Source: Andalucia godoyi
Taxonomy: Eukaryota > Discoba > Jakobea > Jakobida > Andaluciidae
Assembly (NCBI GenBank): GCA_009859145.1
Contig: VRVR01000010.1
Coordinates: 62,001 to 126,000 of the forward strand
Reading direction: 5' to 3'
Length of the DNA stretch: 64,000 nucleotides
Below are positions 42,803-52,911 of the stretch, piece by piece. The translations under genes and the position numbers were made by a program. Each line of letters begins with the position of its first letter. Position 1 is the first letter of the stretch. Under the pieces are notes generated by a model, which was not told the origin of the DNA, made no database searches, and saw only the letters and a list, made by a program, of their open reading frames with translations.

Positions 42803-45040
42803 ATGAGCCCTCTTAAACGAGCTGGATCACCGTTGGTCGGCGAAGAGCCGCTTGCCAAAGATATCAAAACAATGAGCTCAGTTCCTGGCTTGTCGTCATC
42901 GCAGTCTTCTGCACATGTGGCATGTGGAATTTCTGGATTTGTGAACCCCAGTCTCCCAAAGCTTATTGGAACCCTCAAAGAAAGATACTCGGATTTTATC
43001 GTCCATGAAATATCGCTTTCTGGAAAGGTTTGCAAGCTGGAATCGCTGGAGATTAAGAAGGAGGTTGCCGGTCTTGCAAGTTCTGTAGACAAGATCGTGT
43101 CCGTTGATGATCTCTTGAATCCTTTGGGATCTGAATTGCTCGTTTCTGCAATGAGAGAGCTGTCTTTGATGTTTGGCGAGGCTGGCTCCGAACTCGTGTT
43201 CAAGAAGCTGGAGGATCGTGGTCGAGAATACCTGAAGTTTTCCTACAACGAACCGTTGGATCTTCCGCCGATGGAGAACCGAGAGGCCCGAAAGGCGGTC
43301 CACGAGCTTGTGAGAGACAAGCTCCCGCTTTTCATGTCGATTACAAACTCGGCAGATTCGAGAATAATCATGCTGCACAATCGATTTTCAGTTCGCAAAG
43401 AAGGGTCATCGCGAGATGTGCAATACCGCGTGTTTTCTCGAGTGCCGTATGAAAAGATCCAGGAAGCAAAATTGGAGTCTGCAGTCACATTAAAAGAAGG
43501 AGGAACGCTCGTTTCCATTTACGATGGACTGAAGGATCGTTGGCCTCGAACGCTTCCCTGTCATCTGCACTTTACGCTCCACAAGTACAACATCGATTCG
43601 CTGGGAGCATTGTCGACAATTGCCAAGGCATGCAATATGAAGCCGCACCAATTCCAAATTGCGGGCACAAAGGATAAGCGAGCAATCACGTCGCAGAGAA
43701 TATCGCTGTTCCATGTGTCCGCCGAGAAGATTTTCAATGCAGGGCTGCTTGTTCGAGACAAGGGGATTGTCGTCGGAGACTTTGAGTATGACACTGGTCC
43801 TCAAAAGCTGGGAGGCTTGAAAGGAAATGTATTCACACTCGTGTTTCGGAATTTTGCAAACACAAAGGACGAAGTCGAGCAGTGTGTGCAGTCCTTGAGA
43901 TCGGACGGCTTCCTGAACTTTTTTGGACTGCAGCGATTTGGAACCACAGCGATTCGCACCCACCACATTGGAATTGAAATGCTCAAGGGTGACTGGAAAC
44001 AGGCCGTGGATCTGCTTCTGATTCCACGCCCAGGAGAGAAACGACAGCCCGCTGGCCGGCAGATCTGGGCTGACACACGTGATGCTTCTGCTGCTCTGAG
44101 CAAGCTCCCGTATGCAATGGGAATCGAAAGAATGGTTCTCAGCCATTTGGCTAAGTTTCCCCAGGATTATCTCGGTTCGATCATGAAGCTTCCGCGCAAC
44201 TCCCGACTCTTGTACATCCATGCTTTCCAGTCGTTTGTCTTCAATTCGATGCTATCTCTCCGTGTGGAAAAGTACGGTATGAAACCGGTCGCAGGTGATA
44301 TAGTGTATGACAGAACAGCTCAGGATCGCCAGCGAGCAATGAACGACCACCAAGAGCTCTCCAAGCGAGCTCAAAAGCGGCTAGCAAAAGGAATCGCTCC
44401 TCGTCAGGACGTGGATCAAACCCTGGACTTCATGGTGCGCCACATTGATGAAGCAGAATTGCACAAGTTTGCGATTCACGATGTTCTCTTACCCCTCCCA
44501 GGCCACTCCATCTTGTATCCCAAGAACGAAATGGAAAATGCATACAAGGCCATGCTGCGCGAGCATGGTATTTCCGAAGTGGATTTCAAGGGCAAACTGC
44601 GCGAAATGACAATCTCTGGACATTATCGCCCGATGGTTGTCAAGCCCACCAATGTCGAGTATCGAATGTTTGAGTACGATGCGTCCAAGTCATTGGATCA
44701 ACTGGTGTTGTCGGATCTTGACGTCATCGAAGGAAAGGTGCTGGATCTTGGCTCGGGCGTTAAAGGACTTGCACTGGAGTTTGGACTACCTTCCTCCAGC
44801 TATGCAACAATGTGCATGCGAGAAGTTGTCAGCGAAGATGTTCTTGTTGAAAAACCCGCGCTCACGGACAGTGGAAGCGGGCGGGGTGCTGTGATCGGAG
44901 ATGGTCAAGTTGGAGAAGAAGCGGAAGTTGCACAGGTTGAGGATGATGATGCGTTTGCGGAGAACGACGAAATTCTGGAAGCAGCCGCGCTCGAGGAATC
45001 TGAAAACATGCAGTCCATGGAAGAACAAGAAGATTCTTAA
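42803..45040 (+). CDS. PUS7: TruD-family tRNA/mRNA pseudouridine synthase PUS7
   Basis: 745 residues from the ATG at 42803. The N-terminal region has SLPKLIGTLKERYSDFIVHE, typical of the eukaryotic family. The catalytic motif is QIAGTKDKRAITSQ, whose Asp (about residue 290) is the nucleophile. Later motifs are KGNVFTLVFRN and GFLNFFGLQRFG, then LLYIHAFQSFVFNSMLSLRV and the conserved LPLPGHSILYP. The enzyme converts uridine to pseudouridine at position 13 of tRNAs and in UNUAR sites of other RNAs. The acidic C-terminal tail of about 70 residues is an extra. Confidence 0.93.
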   Translation: MSPLKRAGSPLVGEEPLAKDIKTMSSVPGLSSSQSSAHVACGISGFVNPSLPKLIGTLKERYSDFIVHEISLSGKVCKLESLEIKKEVAGLASSVDKIVSVDDLLNPLGSELLVSAMRELSLMFGEAGSELVFKKLEDRGREYLKFSYNEPLDLPPMENREARKAVHELVRDKLPLFMSITNSADSRIIMLHNRFSVRKEGSSRDVQYRVFSRVPYEKIQEAKLESAVTLKEGGTLVSIYDGLKDRWPRTLPCHLHFTLHKYNIDSLGALSTIAKACNMKPHQFQIAGTKDKRAITSQRISLFHVSAEKIFNAGLLVRDKGIVVGDFEYDTGPQKLGGLKGNVFTLVFRNFANTKDEVEQCVQSLRSDGFLNFFGLQRFGTTAIRTHHIGIEMLKGDWKQAVDLLLIPRPGEKRQPAGRQIWADTRDASAALSKLPYAMGIERMVLSHLAKFPQDYLGSIMKLPRNSRLLYIHAFQSFVFNSMLSLRVEKYGMKPVAGDIVYDRTAQDRQRAMNDHQELSKRAQKRLAKGIAPRQDVDQTLDFMVRHIDEAELHKFAIHDVLLPLPGHSILYPKNEMENAYKAMLREHGISEVDFKGKLREMTISGHYRPMVVKPTNVEYRMFEYDASKSLDQLVLSDLDVIEGKVLDLGSGVKGLALEFGLPSSSYATMCMREVVSEDVLVEKPALTDSGSGRGAVIGDGQVGEEAEVAQVEDDDAFAENDEILEAAALEESENMQSMEEQEDS

Positions 45041-46253
45041 TACTCGTCCACACCGTACTTTCTTCTCTTCTTCCCGAGTGCGGGGTTCTTCTTCTTCTTC
45101 TTCTTCTTCTGCTTTTTATTTTCAAACAAAAAAATAAAAAAATAAAAAATGATAATAATAATACAAAAACAAAAACAAAACAAAACAAAACAAAAAACAA
45201 CGCTGCTCTTAATGATGAGAGTAGAGTAGACGATTTCATCTTGTGGATCGCTTACAAAAAAAAACACGGCGGGTTCATTCTCCGCACGCATTTCTCGACC
45301 GCGAATTGGACAAAACCGGACGTTTTGCTCTTGAACCACCGTTGTGGCCGGTCGATCAGAATCGCTGTTGACGCCGTCCAACAAAAAAAGAAAAGAAAAT
45401 TGAAAAAATTGGAGCACACAAAACCATTGCAACCAGTTTCACAAAGCGCTCGCAGGATTCCGATGGAGCAGTCGCAGGTTGGGTGGAATCAGTGGAAGAG
45501 GTAAACGAGCGCCTTGACGCCCACGGAGGCACCACTTCCCCACTTCCCTCAGCTGGGACGCTTTCTGCCTCGCGGACATTTCCTTTTCTGAACAAACATC
45601 TGGCGGGCAGCGGCCACCGCGAAACTCCTCGGGGCTGGGAAGCGGATAGCGGGAAATTTGAAGGTGTGTCGCCTCCCGCACGTTGTTGATGAGCGTCTCC
45701 CCTCTCTCTTTCGAAAGACCGTCTGCATGCACACATCCGAGCCGTAGCAAAGTCAGAACCAAACCGGAACGCCGAAGCTTCTGCTCTCGCGCAGTGCTTC
45801 TTGAGGTCGACTCGACGTGGTATGATGGATTTCACAGAATGACATGCCTGCTCCGCTTCTTGACGGCGCTTGCACGACGCGTGCTGATTTGCGAAAACTG
45901 CTCGTACGCCCTAGGACACAACTGCGGTGCATCAAAGCAAAGAACGGTCGACGCATGGAAGCAGAGGCCATTGGAAAAGCTCTGTGGCACCTGACACGAC
46001 TCTTTTCTCCTTCCCGACGCCATTCACGCTGGTTCCTTTCTTTTTCCGTGATGCGTTCACTCCCTTCTCGCCTCCAAAGAGAAGAAAAAGATTGAAGGAA
46101 CGTCTTCTTTTGTTTTCGTTGCTGGTTTTTTTCCTCCCCCACTCCTTTCTTTTTTGGATTTTGGATTTTGTATTGTGTGTCTTCGTTCTTATCTGACAAA
46201 TTACCCTCCTTCCGATCCGTGCTCGCTTCTTCAGTCAGTCTATACTCGGAGAA
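45041..46253. other. Spacer containing an ambiguous coding locus
   Basis: A-rich 3' UTR of PUS7 up to about 45250, then a GC-richer block (45430-46100) with overlapping frames on both strands; see the next entry. Confidence 0.4.
45439..46023 (-). CDS. Possible gene with an in-frame TGA or a very short intron, unknown
   Basis: From an ATG at 46023 one minus-strand frame reads 63 codons (MASGRRKESCQVPQSFSNG start, KKRSRHVIL end), meets a single TGA, and then continues ~130 codons to a TGA at 45439 (for example TLINNVREATHLQISRYPL and KEMSARQKASQLREVGKWC). A 36-nt GT...AG intron removing the TGA in frame is possible, as is a decayed gene. Plus-strand frames overlap (an 83-codon one from 45844), so even the strand is uncertain. 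No family recognised. Confidence 0.3.
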
Positions 46254-47714
46254 ATGTCCAAGACAGCTGCCCCTGGAGATGGCGTCCATCGTACAGGAGC
46301 AGCAGCAGCAGCAGTGCCAAATGCTTCTTCCGGCGAGAACAGTGCATCCCGGCTGATAGCCCATCTTACATTGGACGATGATCAGACCAACAGTGTCATC
46401 GGCGTGAACTGTTCTTCCTCTTCCGCTACCTCTTCTTGTGCCGACGGAGATCGCGAGCAATCCGAATCACTGTCTCACACACAGGGCAGCCATCTGTCGT
46501 CACGCATTGAAGCAAACTCGTACGAGCATGCTCTCTCCGGGGGTGATTCTGGGGCGCCGGAGGGCGGTGTGGTTGTCGGCAACGGCAATCATCCGCAGTA
46601 TCACCAAGGTTCGGAGCAGCAAGACAATCAGCAACACAGTAACACTAATAATAACAATCTTAATATGAATATGCACGAAGATGACGCGGCGTACGCAAAT
46701 GCTAACTACTGCCAGGATACGATCTTTGTCGGAGGGCTGTCGTTCCGCATTACAGAGGACGAGCTGCGGTACTTTTTCGAAGGTATGGGTGAAGTCACGC
46801 ATGTGTACATCAAGCCGAATCAGGATCCGTCGACTGGACGGCTCCGTGGGTACGGATTTGTGACGTTCCGGGACTCGCACATTGCACAAAAGCTGCGATC
46901 CATGGGTGAAGTCCGTTTCGAGTCCAAGCGCCTGGTGATTGGGCCCGTCCGTCGTCCATCCCAGGGTCCTCCGCTGTCCTCATCGCGCAGAGGCTCACCC
47001 TTTTCTGGCACTGCTCCGCAGACGTTTGCATTTCCACCTCTAGCAGTGTTTGGGGCGAATGGACTTCCTTTGCAGCCCGCAGTTGTCTCTGCCGTTCCCC
47101 CTGCTCATGGTGGACAGTACAATCCAATGGCTCCCGCCGATGCATCTCCGGCTGCCATGACGTTGGCAGATCCAAATGCTGTGCTGCAGCCGGCTCCTGT
47201 TCCCCAGTACTATGACAACGTTGCCGCATACGCGGCACAACAGTACCAGTATACACAGGGAGCGATGTATGCTGCTGCTGCTGCTGCTGCGGCGGCGGCG
47301 GGTGGTTCTGGCGGCGGTCACTCTCTTCCATACGGCCAGCAGTACCACCAATATGGCTCTCCTGGCGCCCACGTGCATGGAAATCATCGGGGTGGTCGCG
47401 GTTCTCGTAATGGGGGACCCTCAAACTATGGTCATTCTGGGGGCAATCCAAACTCCGGATACGGGTATGGACATGCTCACTCGCATGCTCATGCACACAC
47501 CCATTTGCACAATACCGGATCCCATCGGACGCCCTCGAGTGGATCCTCTCTCCCACTGTACTATATTCCGCCGTACTACTATACATACGCCCCGCAACAG
47601 GCCGCACACTATGGGTATGCTGTGGCTCCTCAGATGCACGTGAATCCGGGTGTTTCTTCTGCAGCGGGTACGGTTTCCGTCGAGACGCCGGCACCAACGG
47701 TGGCAAATTCCTGA
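46254..47714 (+). CDS. RRM RNA-binding protein, DAZ/Boule-like RRM
   Basis: 486 residues from the ATG at 46254. A Ser/Asn/His-rich leader precedes a single RRM (about 155-235). RNP2 is TIFVGGLSF and RNP1 is LRGYGFVTF. The spacer ITEDELRYFFEGMGEVTHVY resembles the DAZ/Boule type of RRM. The C-terminal half is Gly/Tyr/Gln/Ala/His-rich, including poly-Ala and Tyr-rich PPYYYTYAP segments, and is likely a low-complexity assembly domain. It probably controls mRNA translation or decay (family knowledge); targets unknown. Confidence 0.8.
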   Translation: MSKTAAPGDGVHRTGAAAAAVPNASSGENSASRLIAHLTLDDDQTNSVIGVNCSSSSATSSCADGDREQSESLSHTQGSHLSSRIEANSYEHALSGGDSGAPEGGVVVGNGNHPQYHQGSEQQDNQQHSNTNNNNLNMNMHEDDAAYANANYCQDTIFVGGLSFRITEDELRYFFEGMGEVTHVYIKPNQDPSTGRLRGYGFVTFRDSHIAQKLRSMGEVRFESKRLVIGPVRRPSQGPPLSSSRRGSPFSGTAPQTFAFPPLAVFGANGLPLQPAVVSAVPPAHGGQYNPMAPADASPAAMTLADPNAVLQPAPVPQYYDNVAAYAAQQYQYTQGAMYAAAAAAAAAAGGSGGGHSLPYGQQYHQYGSPGAHVHGNHRGGRGSRNGGPSNYGHSGGNPNSGYGYGHAHSHAHAHTHLHNTGSHRTPSSGSSLPLYYIPPYYYTYAPQQAAHYGYAVAPQMHVNPGVSSAAGTVSVETPAPTVANS

Positions 47715-47991
47715 TGCTCCTGATCTTGTCAGCCCAAAAAATCTCCTTCTCCCTGCTTCTAACTCGATTGAGGCGTCGATCTACCTCCGAAGAACTGTAC
47801 ACATTGTATACATTGATTCCGGGAGCGATTTGTTGTTGCGGTTCACAGTAGTTGGTACGTGAGAAATTGGAGGTAATAATTAATAAAATGATGATAAAAA
47901 GAAACGGAAGTTCGCAGAAACAAAGTAATTTCTTAACCATTAATTTATTTGACATCAAGATGAAACGGACATTACACCGGGACAACAGCAA

Positions 47992-48030
<39 letters not shown>

Positions 48031-48104
48031 TCGGTAAGGTGGAGAAAACATAAAACAATTACGACATCTGTACAACAACAATTTTCAGAGCATATAAAGG
48101 AGGA

Positions 48105-48139
<35 letters not shown>
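47715..48139. repeat. Spacer with (AC)n and (GA)n microsatellites
   Basis: (AC)n at 47993-48028 and (GA)n at 48108-48137 between the converging RRM and SMC1 genes. No gene seen. Confidence 0.85.
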
Positions 48140-48142
<3 letters not shown>

Positions 48143-51100
48143 TTCATCAAACTGGGTAAGGTCCAACGAAAGAATGCGAGAACCATCCACGACCTCGTCT
48201 CGACAAATTCCCATCAGCGCATCCGCGTTCTCAAAAAAGATTTCTCGGTGAGAAATTACGAGGACCTGGGTACCATTCTCGGGAATCCGAATGTCGACGC
48301 CGTCTGGAACTGGCGGAGCAGTGGGGTTGTCTTCGGGCTTGTACCAGGATTGCGAATGAGAAAAGACACGAAGCAAGCGAGTGATCTTGGAAATGTTGAC
48401 AGGATCCAACGCAGCATCCATTTCATCCATGACGAGAAACGGTGCACCGGAGTACACCTGCAACGCAATGACAAGGGCGAGTGCCGATACCGTTTGTTCT
48501 CCGCCAGATCGTGAATTCAAGCCTTCTGCGATGACACGCTTTCCAGGGGGAGTGCAGTTGAATTTCACACCACTTGAAAATGGCTCTTCGGGAGCTTCAA
48601 GACCTAAAAAGGCTGACCCTCCCAGAGGATTCTCGGAATCGGCCGTCAGTCCTCGATAGATTTCCGGCAGCAACACAGAAACAGAATTGAATAAGCGCAT
48701 GAATAAATCCGTTCGCTTGGTTTGCACTTCCTTGAAGTGGTGTTCAGCTTGCTGTTGTACTTCCCGCGACTTGTCGCAGTCGCGCTTGGCGTGTTTGAGC
48801 CGTGTATCCGCAGCAGCAAGCGTCTCATTTGCCCGAGACAGCGAAGGAATTGTCGCTTGCTGTGCCATGCGATCTCTTTGTGCCGTCATTCCGCGAATCT
48901 TCTCCTCGTATTCCGAGATGATTGTCCGAAGCCCGTCGTCGATAACAGTCCGACCGGATGATTCGGCAGAGCCTTCTTCAGAGGACGCCTTCTCTTTCGT
49001 CTGGCGTCCAACTTTGCGTCGCTTGGAGGCTGGAGCAGACACAATCTGTTTGGAGGCCACGTCACGAGCCGCCTTTGGAAGCGAGGAGAAATCGATGCGA
49101 TACTTGTCGGAGGATAATTCGTCAACCAAGATCTCCGACAGCCATTCTCCAAGTTCGCTTTCACCCTCTTCGTCGTCGTTGTCGCTGTCGTCATTCACTG
49201 ATCTCTTGGGGATGTTCGTGATGCCATCCAATCTCATTCGTTCCAGCAAAGCAGTCCGGTCACGAACAGAAATGTCAACTCGTTCGCTGATTTCCGTCAA
49301 CCGACCCTTACAGTCCTGCACGTCTCGCGATCGTTGGCGATCTTCTGCAGCAGTGCTCCGGATCTCTTGGTCAATGGCGACAAGTTCTCTTTCAAGTTGA
49401 GTAATCAGCTCCCGCCGTTTGGCTTCTGTAGAGCGCCGTTCTTCGGCTCTAGACAGAGCCCTTTGCAGCTCGCGTTCGATTTCCGAAATGCGATCCTTGT
49501 CCGTTTGGATTTGAGCAGTCAATTTCTTGATTCGAGAATCATCTTCTTCTAACGATCTTTCCAAGTAAGACAAGCTTGCTTTGAGCTTTCCGACAGTGTT
49601 TTCGGTCTGTGCTCGGTGTTCCTGTGCCTCACGGAGCACTTTCGCGGCGCTGGCCTTCTTTTCTTCAGCGGCTCGAAGCGCAGAAATCGACGACTGGTTC
49701 ACTCCTAGACGGGACAGGGTTTCCTGCTCAATCGCCCCTCTTTGAGCCTGCAAATCCTTCTTGCGAGACTCGTACGTCGCCAGAACGTTCATAACCCGAT
49801 CGGCCTCCGATTCAAGTTCTGAAGTTAAAGAGCTCAGTGTTTGGATCTCCTTCTGCTGCTCCTCCAGGCGTTTCGTCACCACTGTCAGTTCCTGCTTGAT
49901 TTGACGGGCATTTAGCTCAAAGCTCCTACGTTCTTCCAAGCGAGCCGCGGTGTTTGCGTGAACAAGATCAGCGTACTCGCGCTCTTCGTCCTTGACTTGG
50001 GCAACAAGCAGCTCCATCCGACTCTTGATGACGGACATCGGGTCTTCATCTGATTGTTGCATATAGGTGGCATACTGGGGCGACGTGGATTTCGGCGACC
50101 CGCCGCCAGAGAGAATGCCGTTTTTGTGAATCACAGATCCATCCAAAGCACATATCTTCACCCCAAGTCTTTGAGATCCGTACGCTAGTTCGCGAGCCTC
50201 GTCAAGAGTGTCAACTGCAACAGTGTTTCCGCATGCAAACTGAATCGCCTTTTCGATGGCAGAGCGCAGAGAAAGCTCCGGGACACGCGGCTCCACAAGA
50301 TCCACGGCGCGCCGGGCTGTGCCACCCAGGTGGCGGAACCGTTCTTCAGGTGCCTTAATGTGCGCCTGGATGGAATCAAGGGGCAAGAACACGGCTGATC
50401 CGATGCGCTGGTCGCGCAGATAAGCCATGCATTCTCGCGCAGCCTTCACGTCATCAACCAAAATTGCCTCCCAGTAACGACCCATAGCGGAAGCTACCAC
50501 GCGCACGTATGCATTCTCGTTCTTGGAGCTGGAGCTGGAGCTGGAGCTGGACCCGGTGTTCGAGGAAGGCTGCAGCACGCGAACCAAATCGCAAGTTCGA
50601 CCCCGGACACCTCGGATGGATTGCACCATATGCTGGACCGCAACTCGCATTTGCTGCGCATGCGTACTTTCTCGTTGGGTATCTTTCAGTTCTCGCCGTG
50701 CAGCATCCAAGTCTTCCAACTGCTTCTTTTTGTTCGTCGTCGACGCTTCGAGCTGAATCTTTCGCTCACGATCGTTTTCCATTGCCGCGTCAATTGCCGC
50801 AATCGATCTTGTAATCTGTGCGTGCTGTGACTCAAGGTTCTGCAATCGCACACGAGAAACCTCCACACGTTCCCTAGAATCAGAAATTTGCATTTTCAGC
50901 GACGCAGTGCGTTCCTGAAGGTTCTTCATCGCATTTCGGTCCTGCTCCGCATCGCGATCCAGCTGGTGCTCTTGGCGGACTACAGGCAGCAGTGCGCGCT
51001 CCAATGACGACTGCACGCTCGCCTTACCCTCGATCTCCTTTTCTGCACTGGCTGCTGCTTCTGCAGCCGCGAGCTGAGCCTTTTCCTCGGCTTTTACATG

Positions 51101-52309
51101 CCGATCAAGAAGCTCGGATGCCTTTTTCAAGTCGGCCTGCAGAGACAAGGTTTCGGACGAATGACTAGCCTTCTTGTCCTTCCAAGAATCCAATGCCTTT
51201 GCAGCTTTCGGAATGGTGATATCCAAGAGGTCTTTCTTCTCCGAATTGAGTTTGGTGATGGATTCATCGATACTGCTAAGATTGGAATCCTTCGCCTTCT
51301 TCTCTGCAGCAGAGAGTTCCTTGTTGATCTTGACTCGCCGCTTCTTCAAATCTTGGACCTTTTCGCGAACTTCTCTGTCCTCGATTTCCGCTTTTTTGAG
51401 AGTCTCGGCAGCTGCGGCAACATCAGCACGCGCGTTCCGGACTTGCATCTCCAGGGCAAACAGTCGAGTGAGAGCCTGCTCGCGTTTTGCATGTTCTATC
51501 TGATTGGACACTGTGACGTACTCCTGTGCAGCCGTTTTTTGCATTTCTGCCTGCGCCTTCTCCGTCTGCGCACTCTTTTTCCGTTTATGCGCCGCAACAT
51601 ACTCGGCCGACGACGCATCCAACTCTGCTCGGAGTCGTTCATAGTCGCCCTTGAGCACTGCGGATCCACTCACCTGCTCAAACAATTCGGTGAGTTCTTT
51701 GGAAGTCTTGAGCGACAACCTACGGACCTCGTGCTGCAGTACGAACCCAGTTTTTGCAAGAGGAGAAAGCCCGTGCGCGAGAAGACCCGTGCAGTAATCC
51801 TGGAACGAAGCAGTTTTCCCGTTGATTGCGTACCGACCCGAACCATTCGGAAGCACAGATCGCGTAAATCGGATTTCAATCGACGCTCCAGCGGCATTGG
51901 TCGATCGAAAAACCAAGGAAACCGAGCAGGAAACGTCTCGCGATTGTTCAGAATCCAGCGTCTCATCAACGTCTTGATCATCAGATCCCTCTGCTGCACC
52001 TGCCTCGGTAACACTCTTTGATAGGCTGCTCGACGAAGTGGAACCCGGGGCAGAGTTGTGAGAAAGATCCGTCAATGAAGTGCAGCGAAGATCTCGGGCG
52101 TGGCAACCAAGAACAAACCGGATTGCATCAATGATGTTGGACTTTCCAGCACCGTTCGGTCCAATGATGCAAGTAAACCGCGAAAGAGGACCCAAGATGT
52201 GTTTTCCCGCATACGATTTCCAGTTTTCGAGCTCCAGTGCAACTAGAGAACCAGACGTCTGCTGCTTAGGACCAATCGACGAACGAGTCCGACGGTCTGA
52301 GGACGACAT
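48140..52309 (-). CDS. SMC1: Cohesin subunit SMC1
   Basis: 1389 residues from the ATG at 52309; the frame upstream reaches only a TTG. The N-terminal ATPase half has LVALELENWKSYAGKHILGP and Walker A CIIGPNGAGKSN; after it comes FVLG...LR...L.DL.H, as in SMC1 rather than SMC2-4. Two long coiled coils flank a hinge (about 560-750) with GVRGRTCDLVRVLQP and GILSGGG. The C-terminal half has NCTPPGKRVIAEGLNSRSG, the signature SGGEQTVSALALVIALQVYS and Walker B FLVMDEMDAALDP. It pairs with SMC3 to form cohesin. It is ~150 residues longer than usual, through Ser-rich inserts near the N-terminus and hinge and a 40-residue acidic insert. Confidence 0.9.
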
Positions 52310-52668
52310 TTGGCGGAGCAGAAGAGGGGGAAAGAAACAAGCAAGAACAGATCTTTTTGCAGTAAAAAACAAGGAAGAAAGCCAAATTTAAAAGAAAATT
52401 AAAAAAAACAAAAGAAAAGAAGGAAGAAAAGAAAAGAAGGAAGGAAGGTAGAAAAGAAAAAGGAAAGAAAAAGAAGGAGATGGGGAAAAAACCACAGTGA
52501 ATTTTTTTTTAATGTGGTTGTTTATTGTGGAGACACGTGAATGTGTGTTTTTTTTTTTTTGGAAGGGATGCAATCTCCCATCTGGCGCGGAACGAACATT
52601 TTTTGGCGGGGGAAATCCTGCATAGCATCAAAGTATTGAGTAAACCTCCTTCCGGTACATTCGTGTCG
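52310..52668. other. Spacer upstream of SMC1 and tRNA-Met
   Basis: A/G-rich tract (about 52385-52480) on the SMC1 5' side. No gene. Confidence 0.4.
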
Positions 52669-52742
52669 AGCACCTTAGCGCAGGTGGTTAGCGCGACAGG
52701 CTCATAACCTGTAGGTCTCTGGATCGAAGCCAGAAGGTGCTA
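52669..52742 (+). tRNA. tRNA-Met (anticodon CAT)
   Basis: A perfect acceptor AGCACCT/AGGTGCT, D-stem GCGC/GCGC, anticodon stem ACAGG/CCTGT around CTCATAA, and T-arm TCTGG-ATCGAAG-CCAGA with A as discriminator base. The A1:T72 pair and A at position 54 are initiator-like, but the anticodon stem has only two of the three G:C pairs of initiators and position 60 is G. Initiator versus elongator is therefore open. Confidence 0.9.
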
Positions 52743-52911
52743 TCGTAGCTCGTTTCTTTTTTGTTTTTTGTTATTCTATTATTTAATACATTTTTTTAAT
52801 CAAGTCAGTCTGGGGTTTTTCGTTTTTCATGTTCATGCTCATGTTCCGCTCTCGTTTCTCTACTTGCTTTTTATTCATCCTGCTGTCCATGACCCGTACG
52901 GCTGAAGATCT

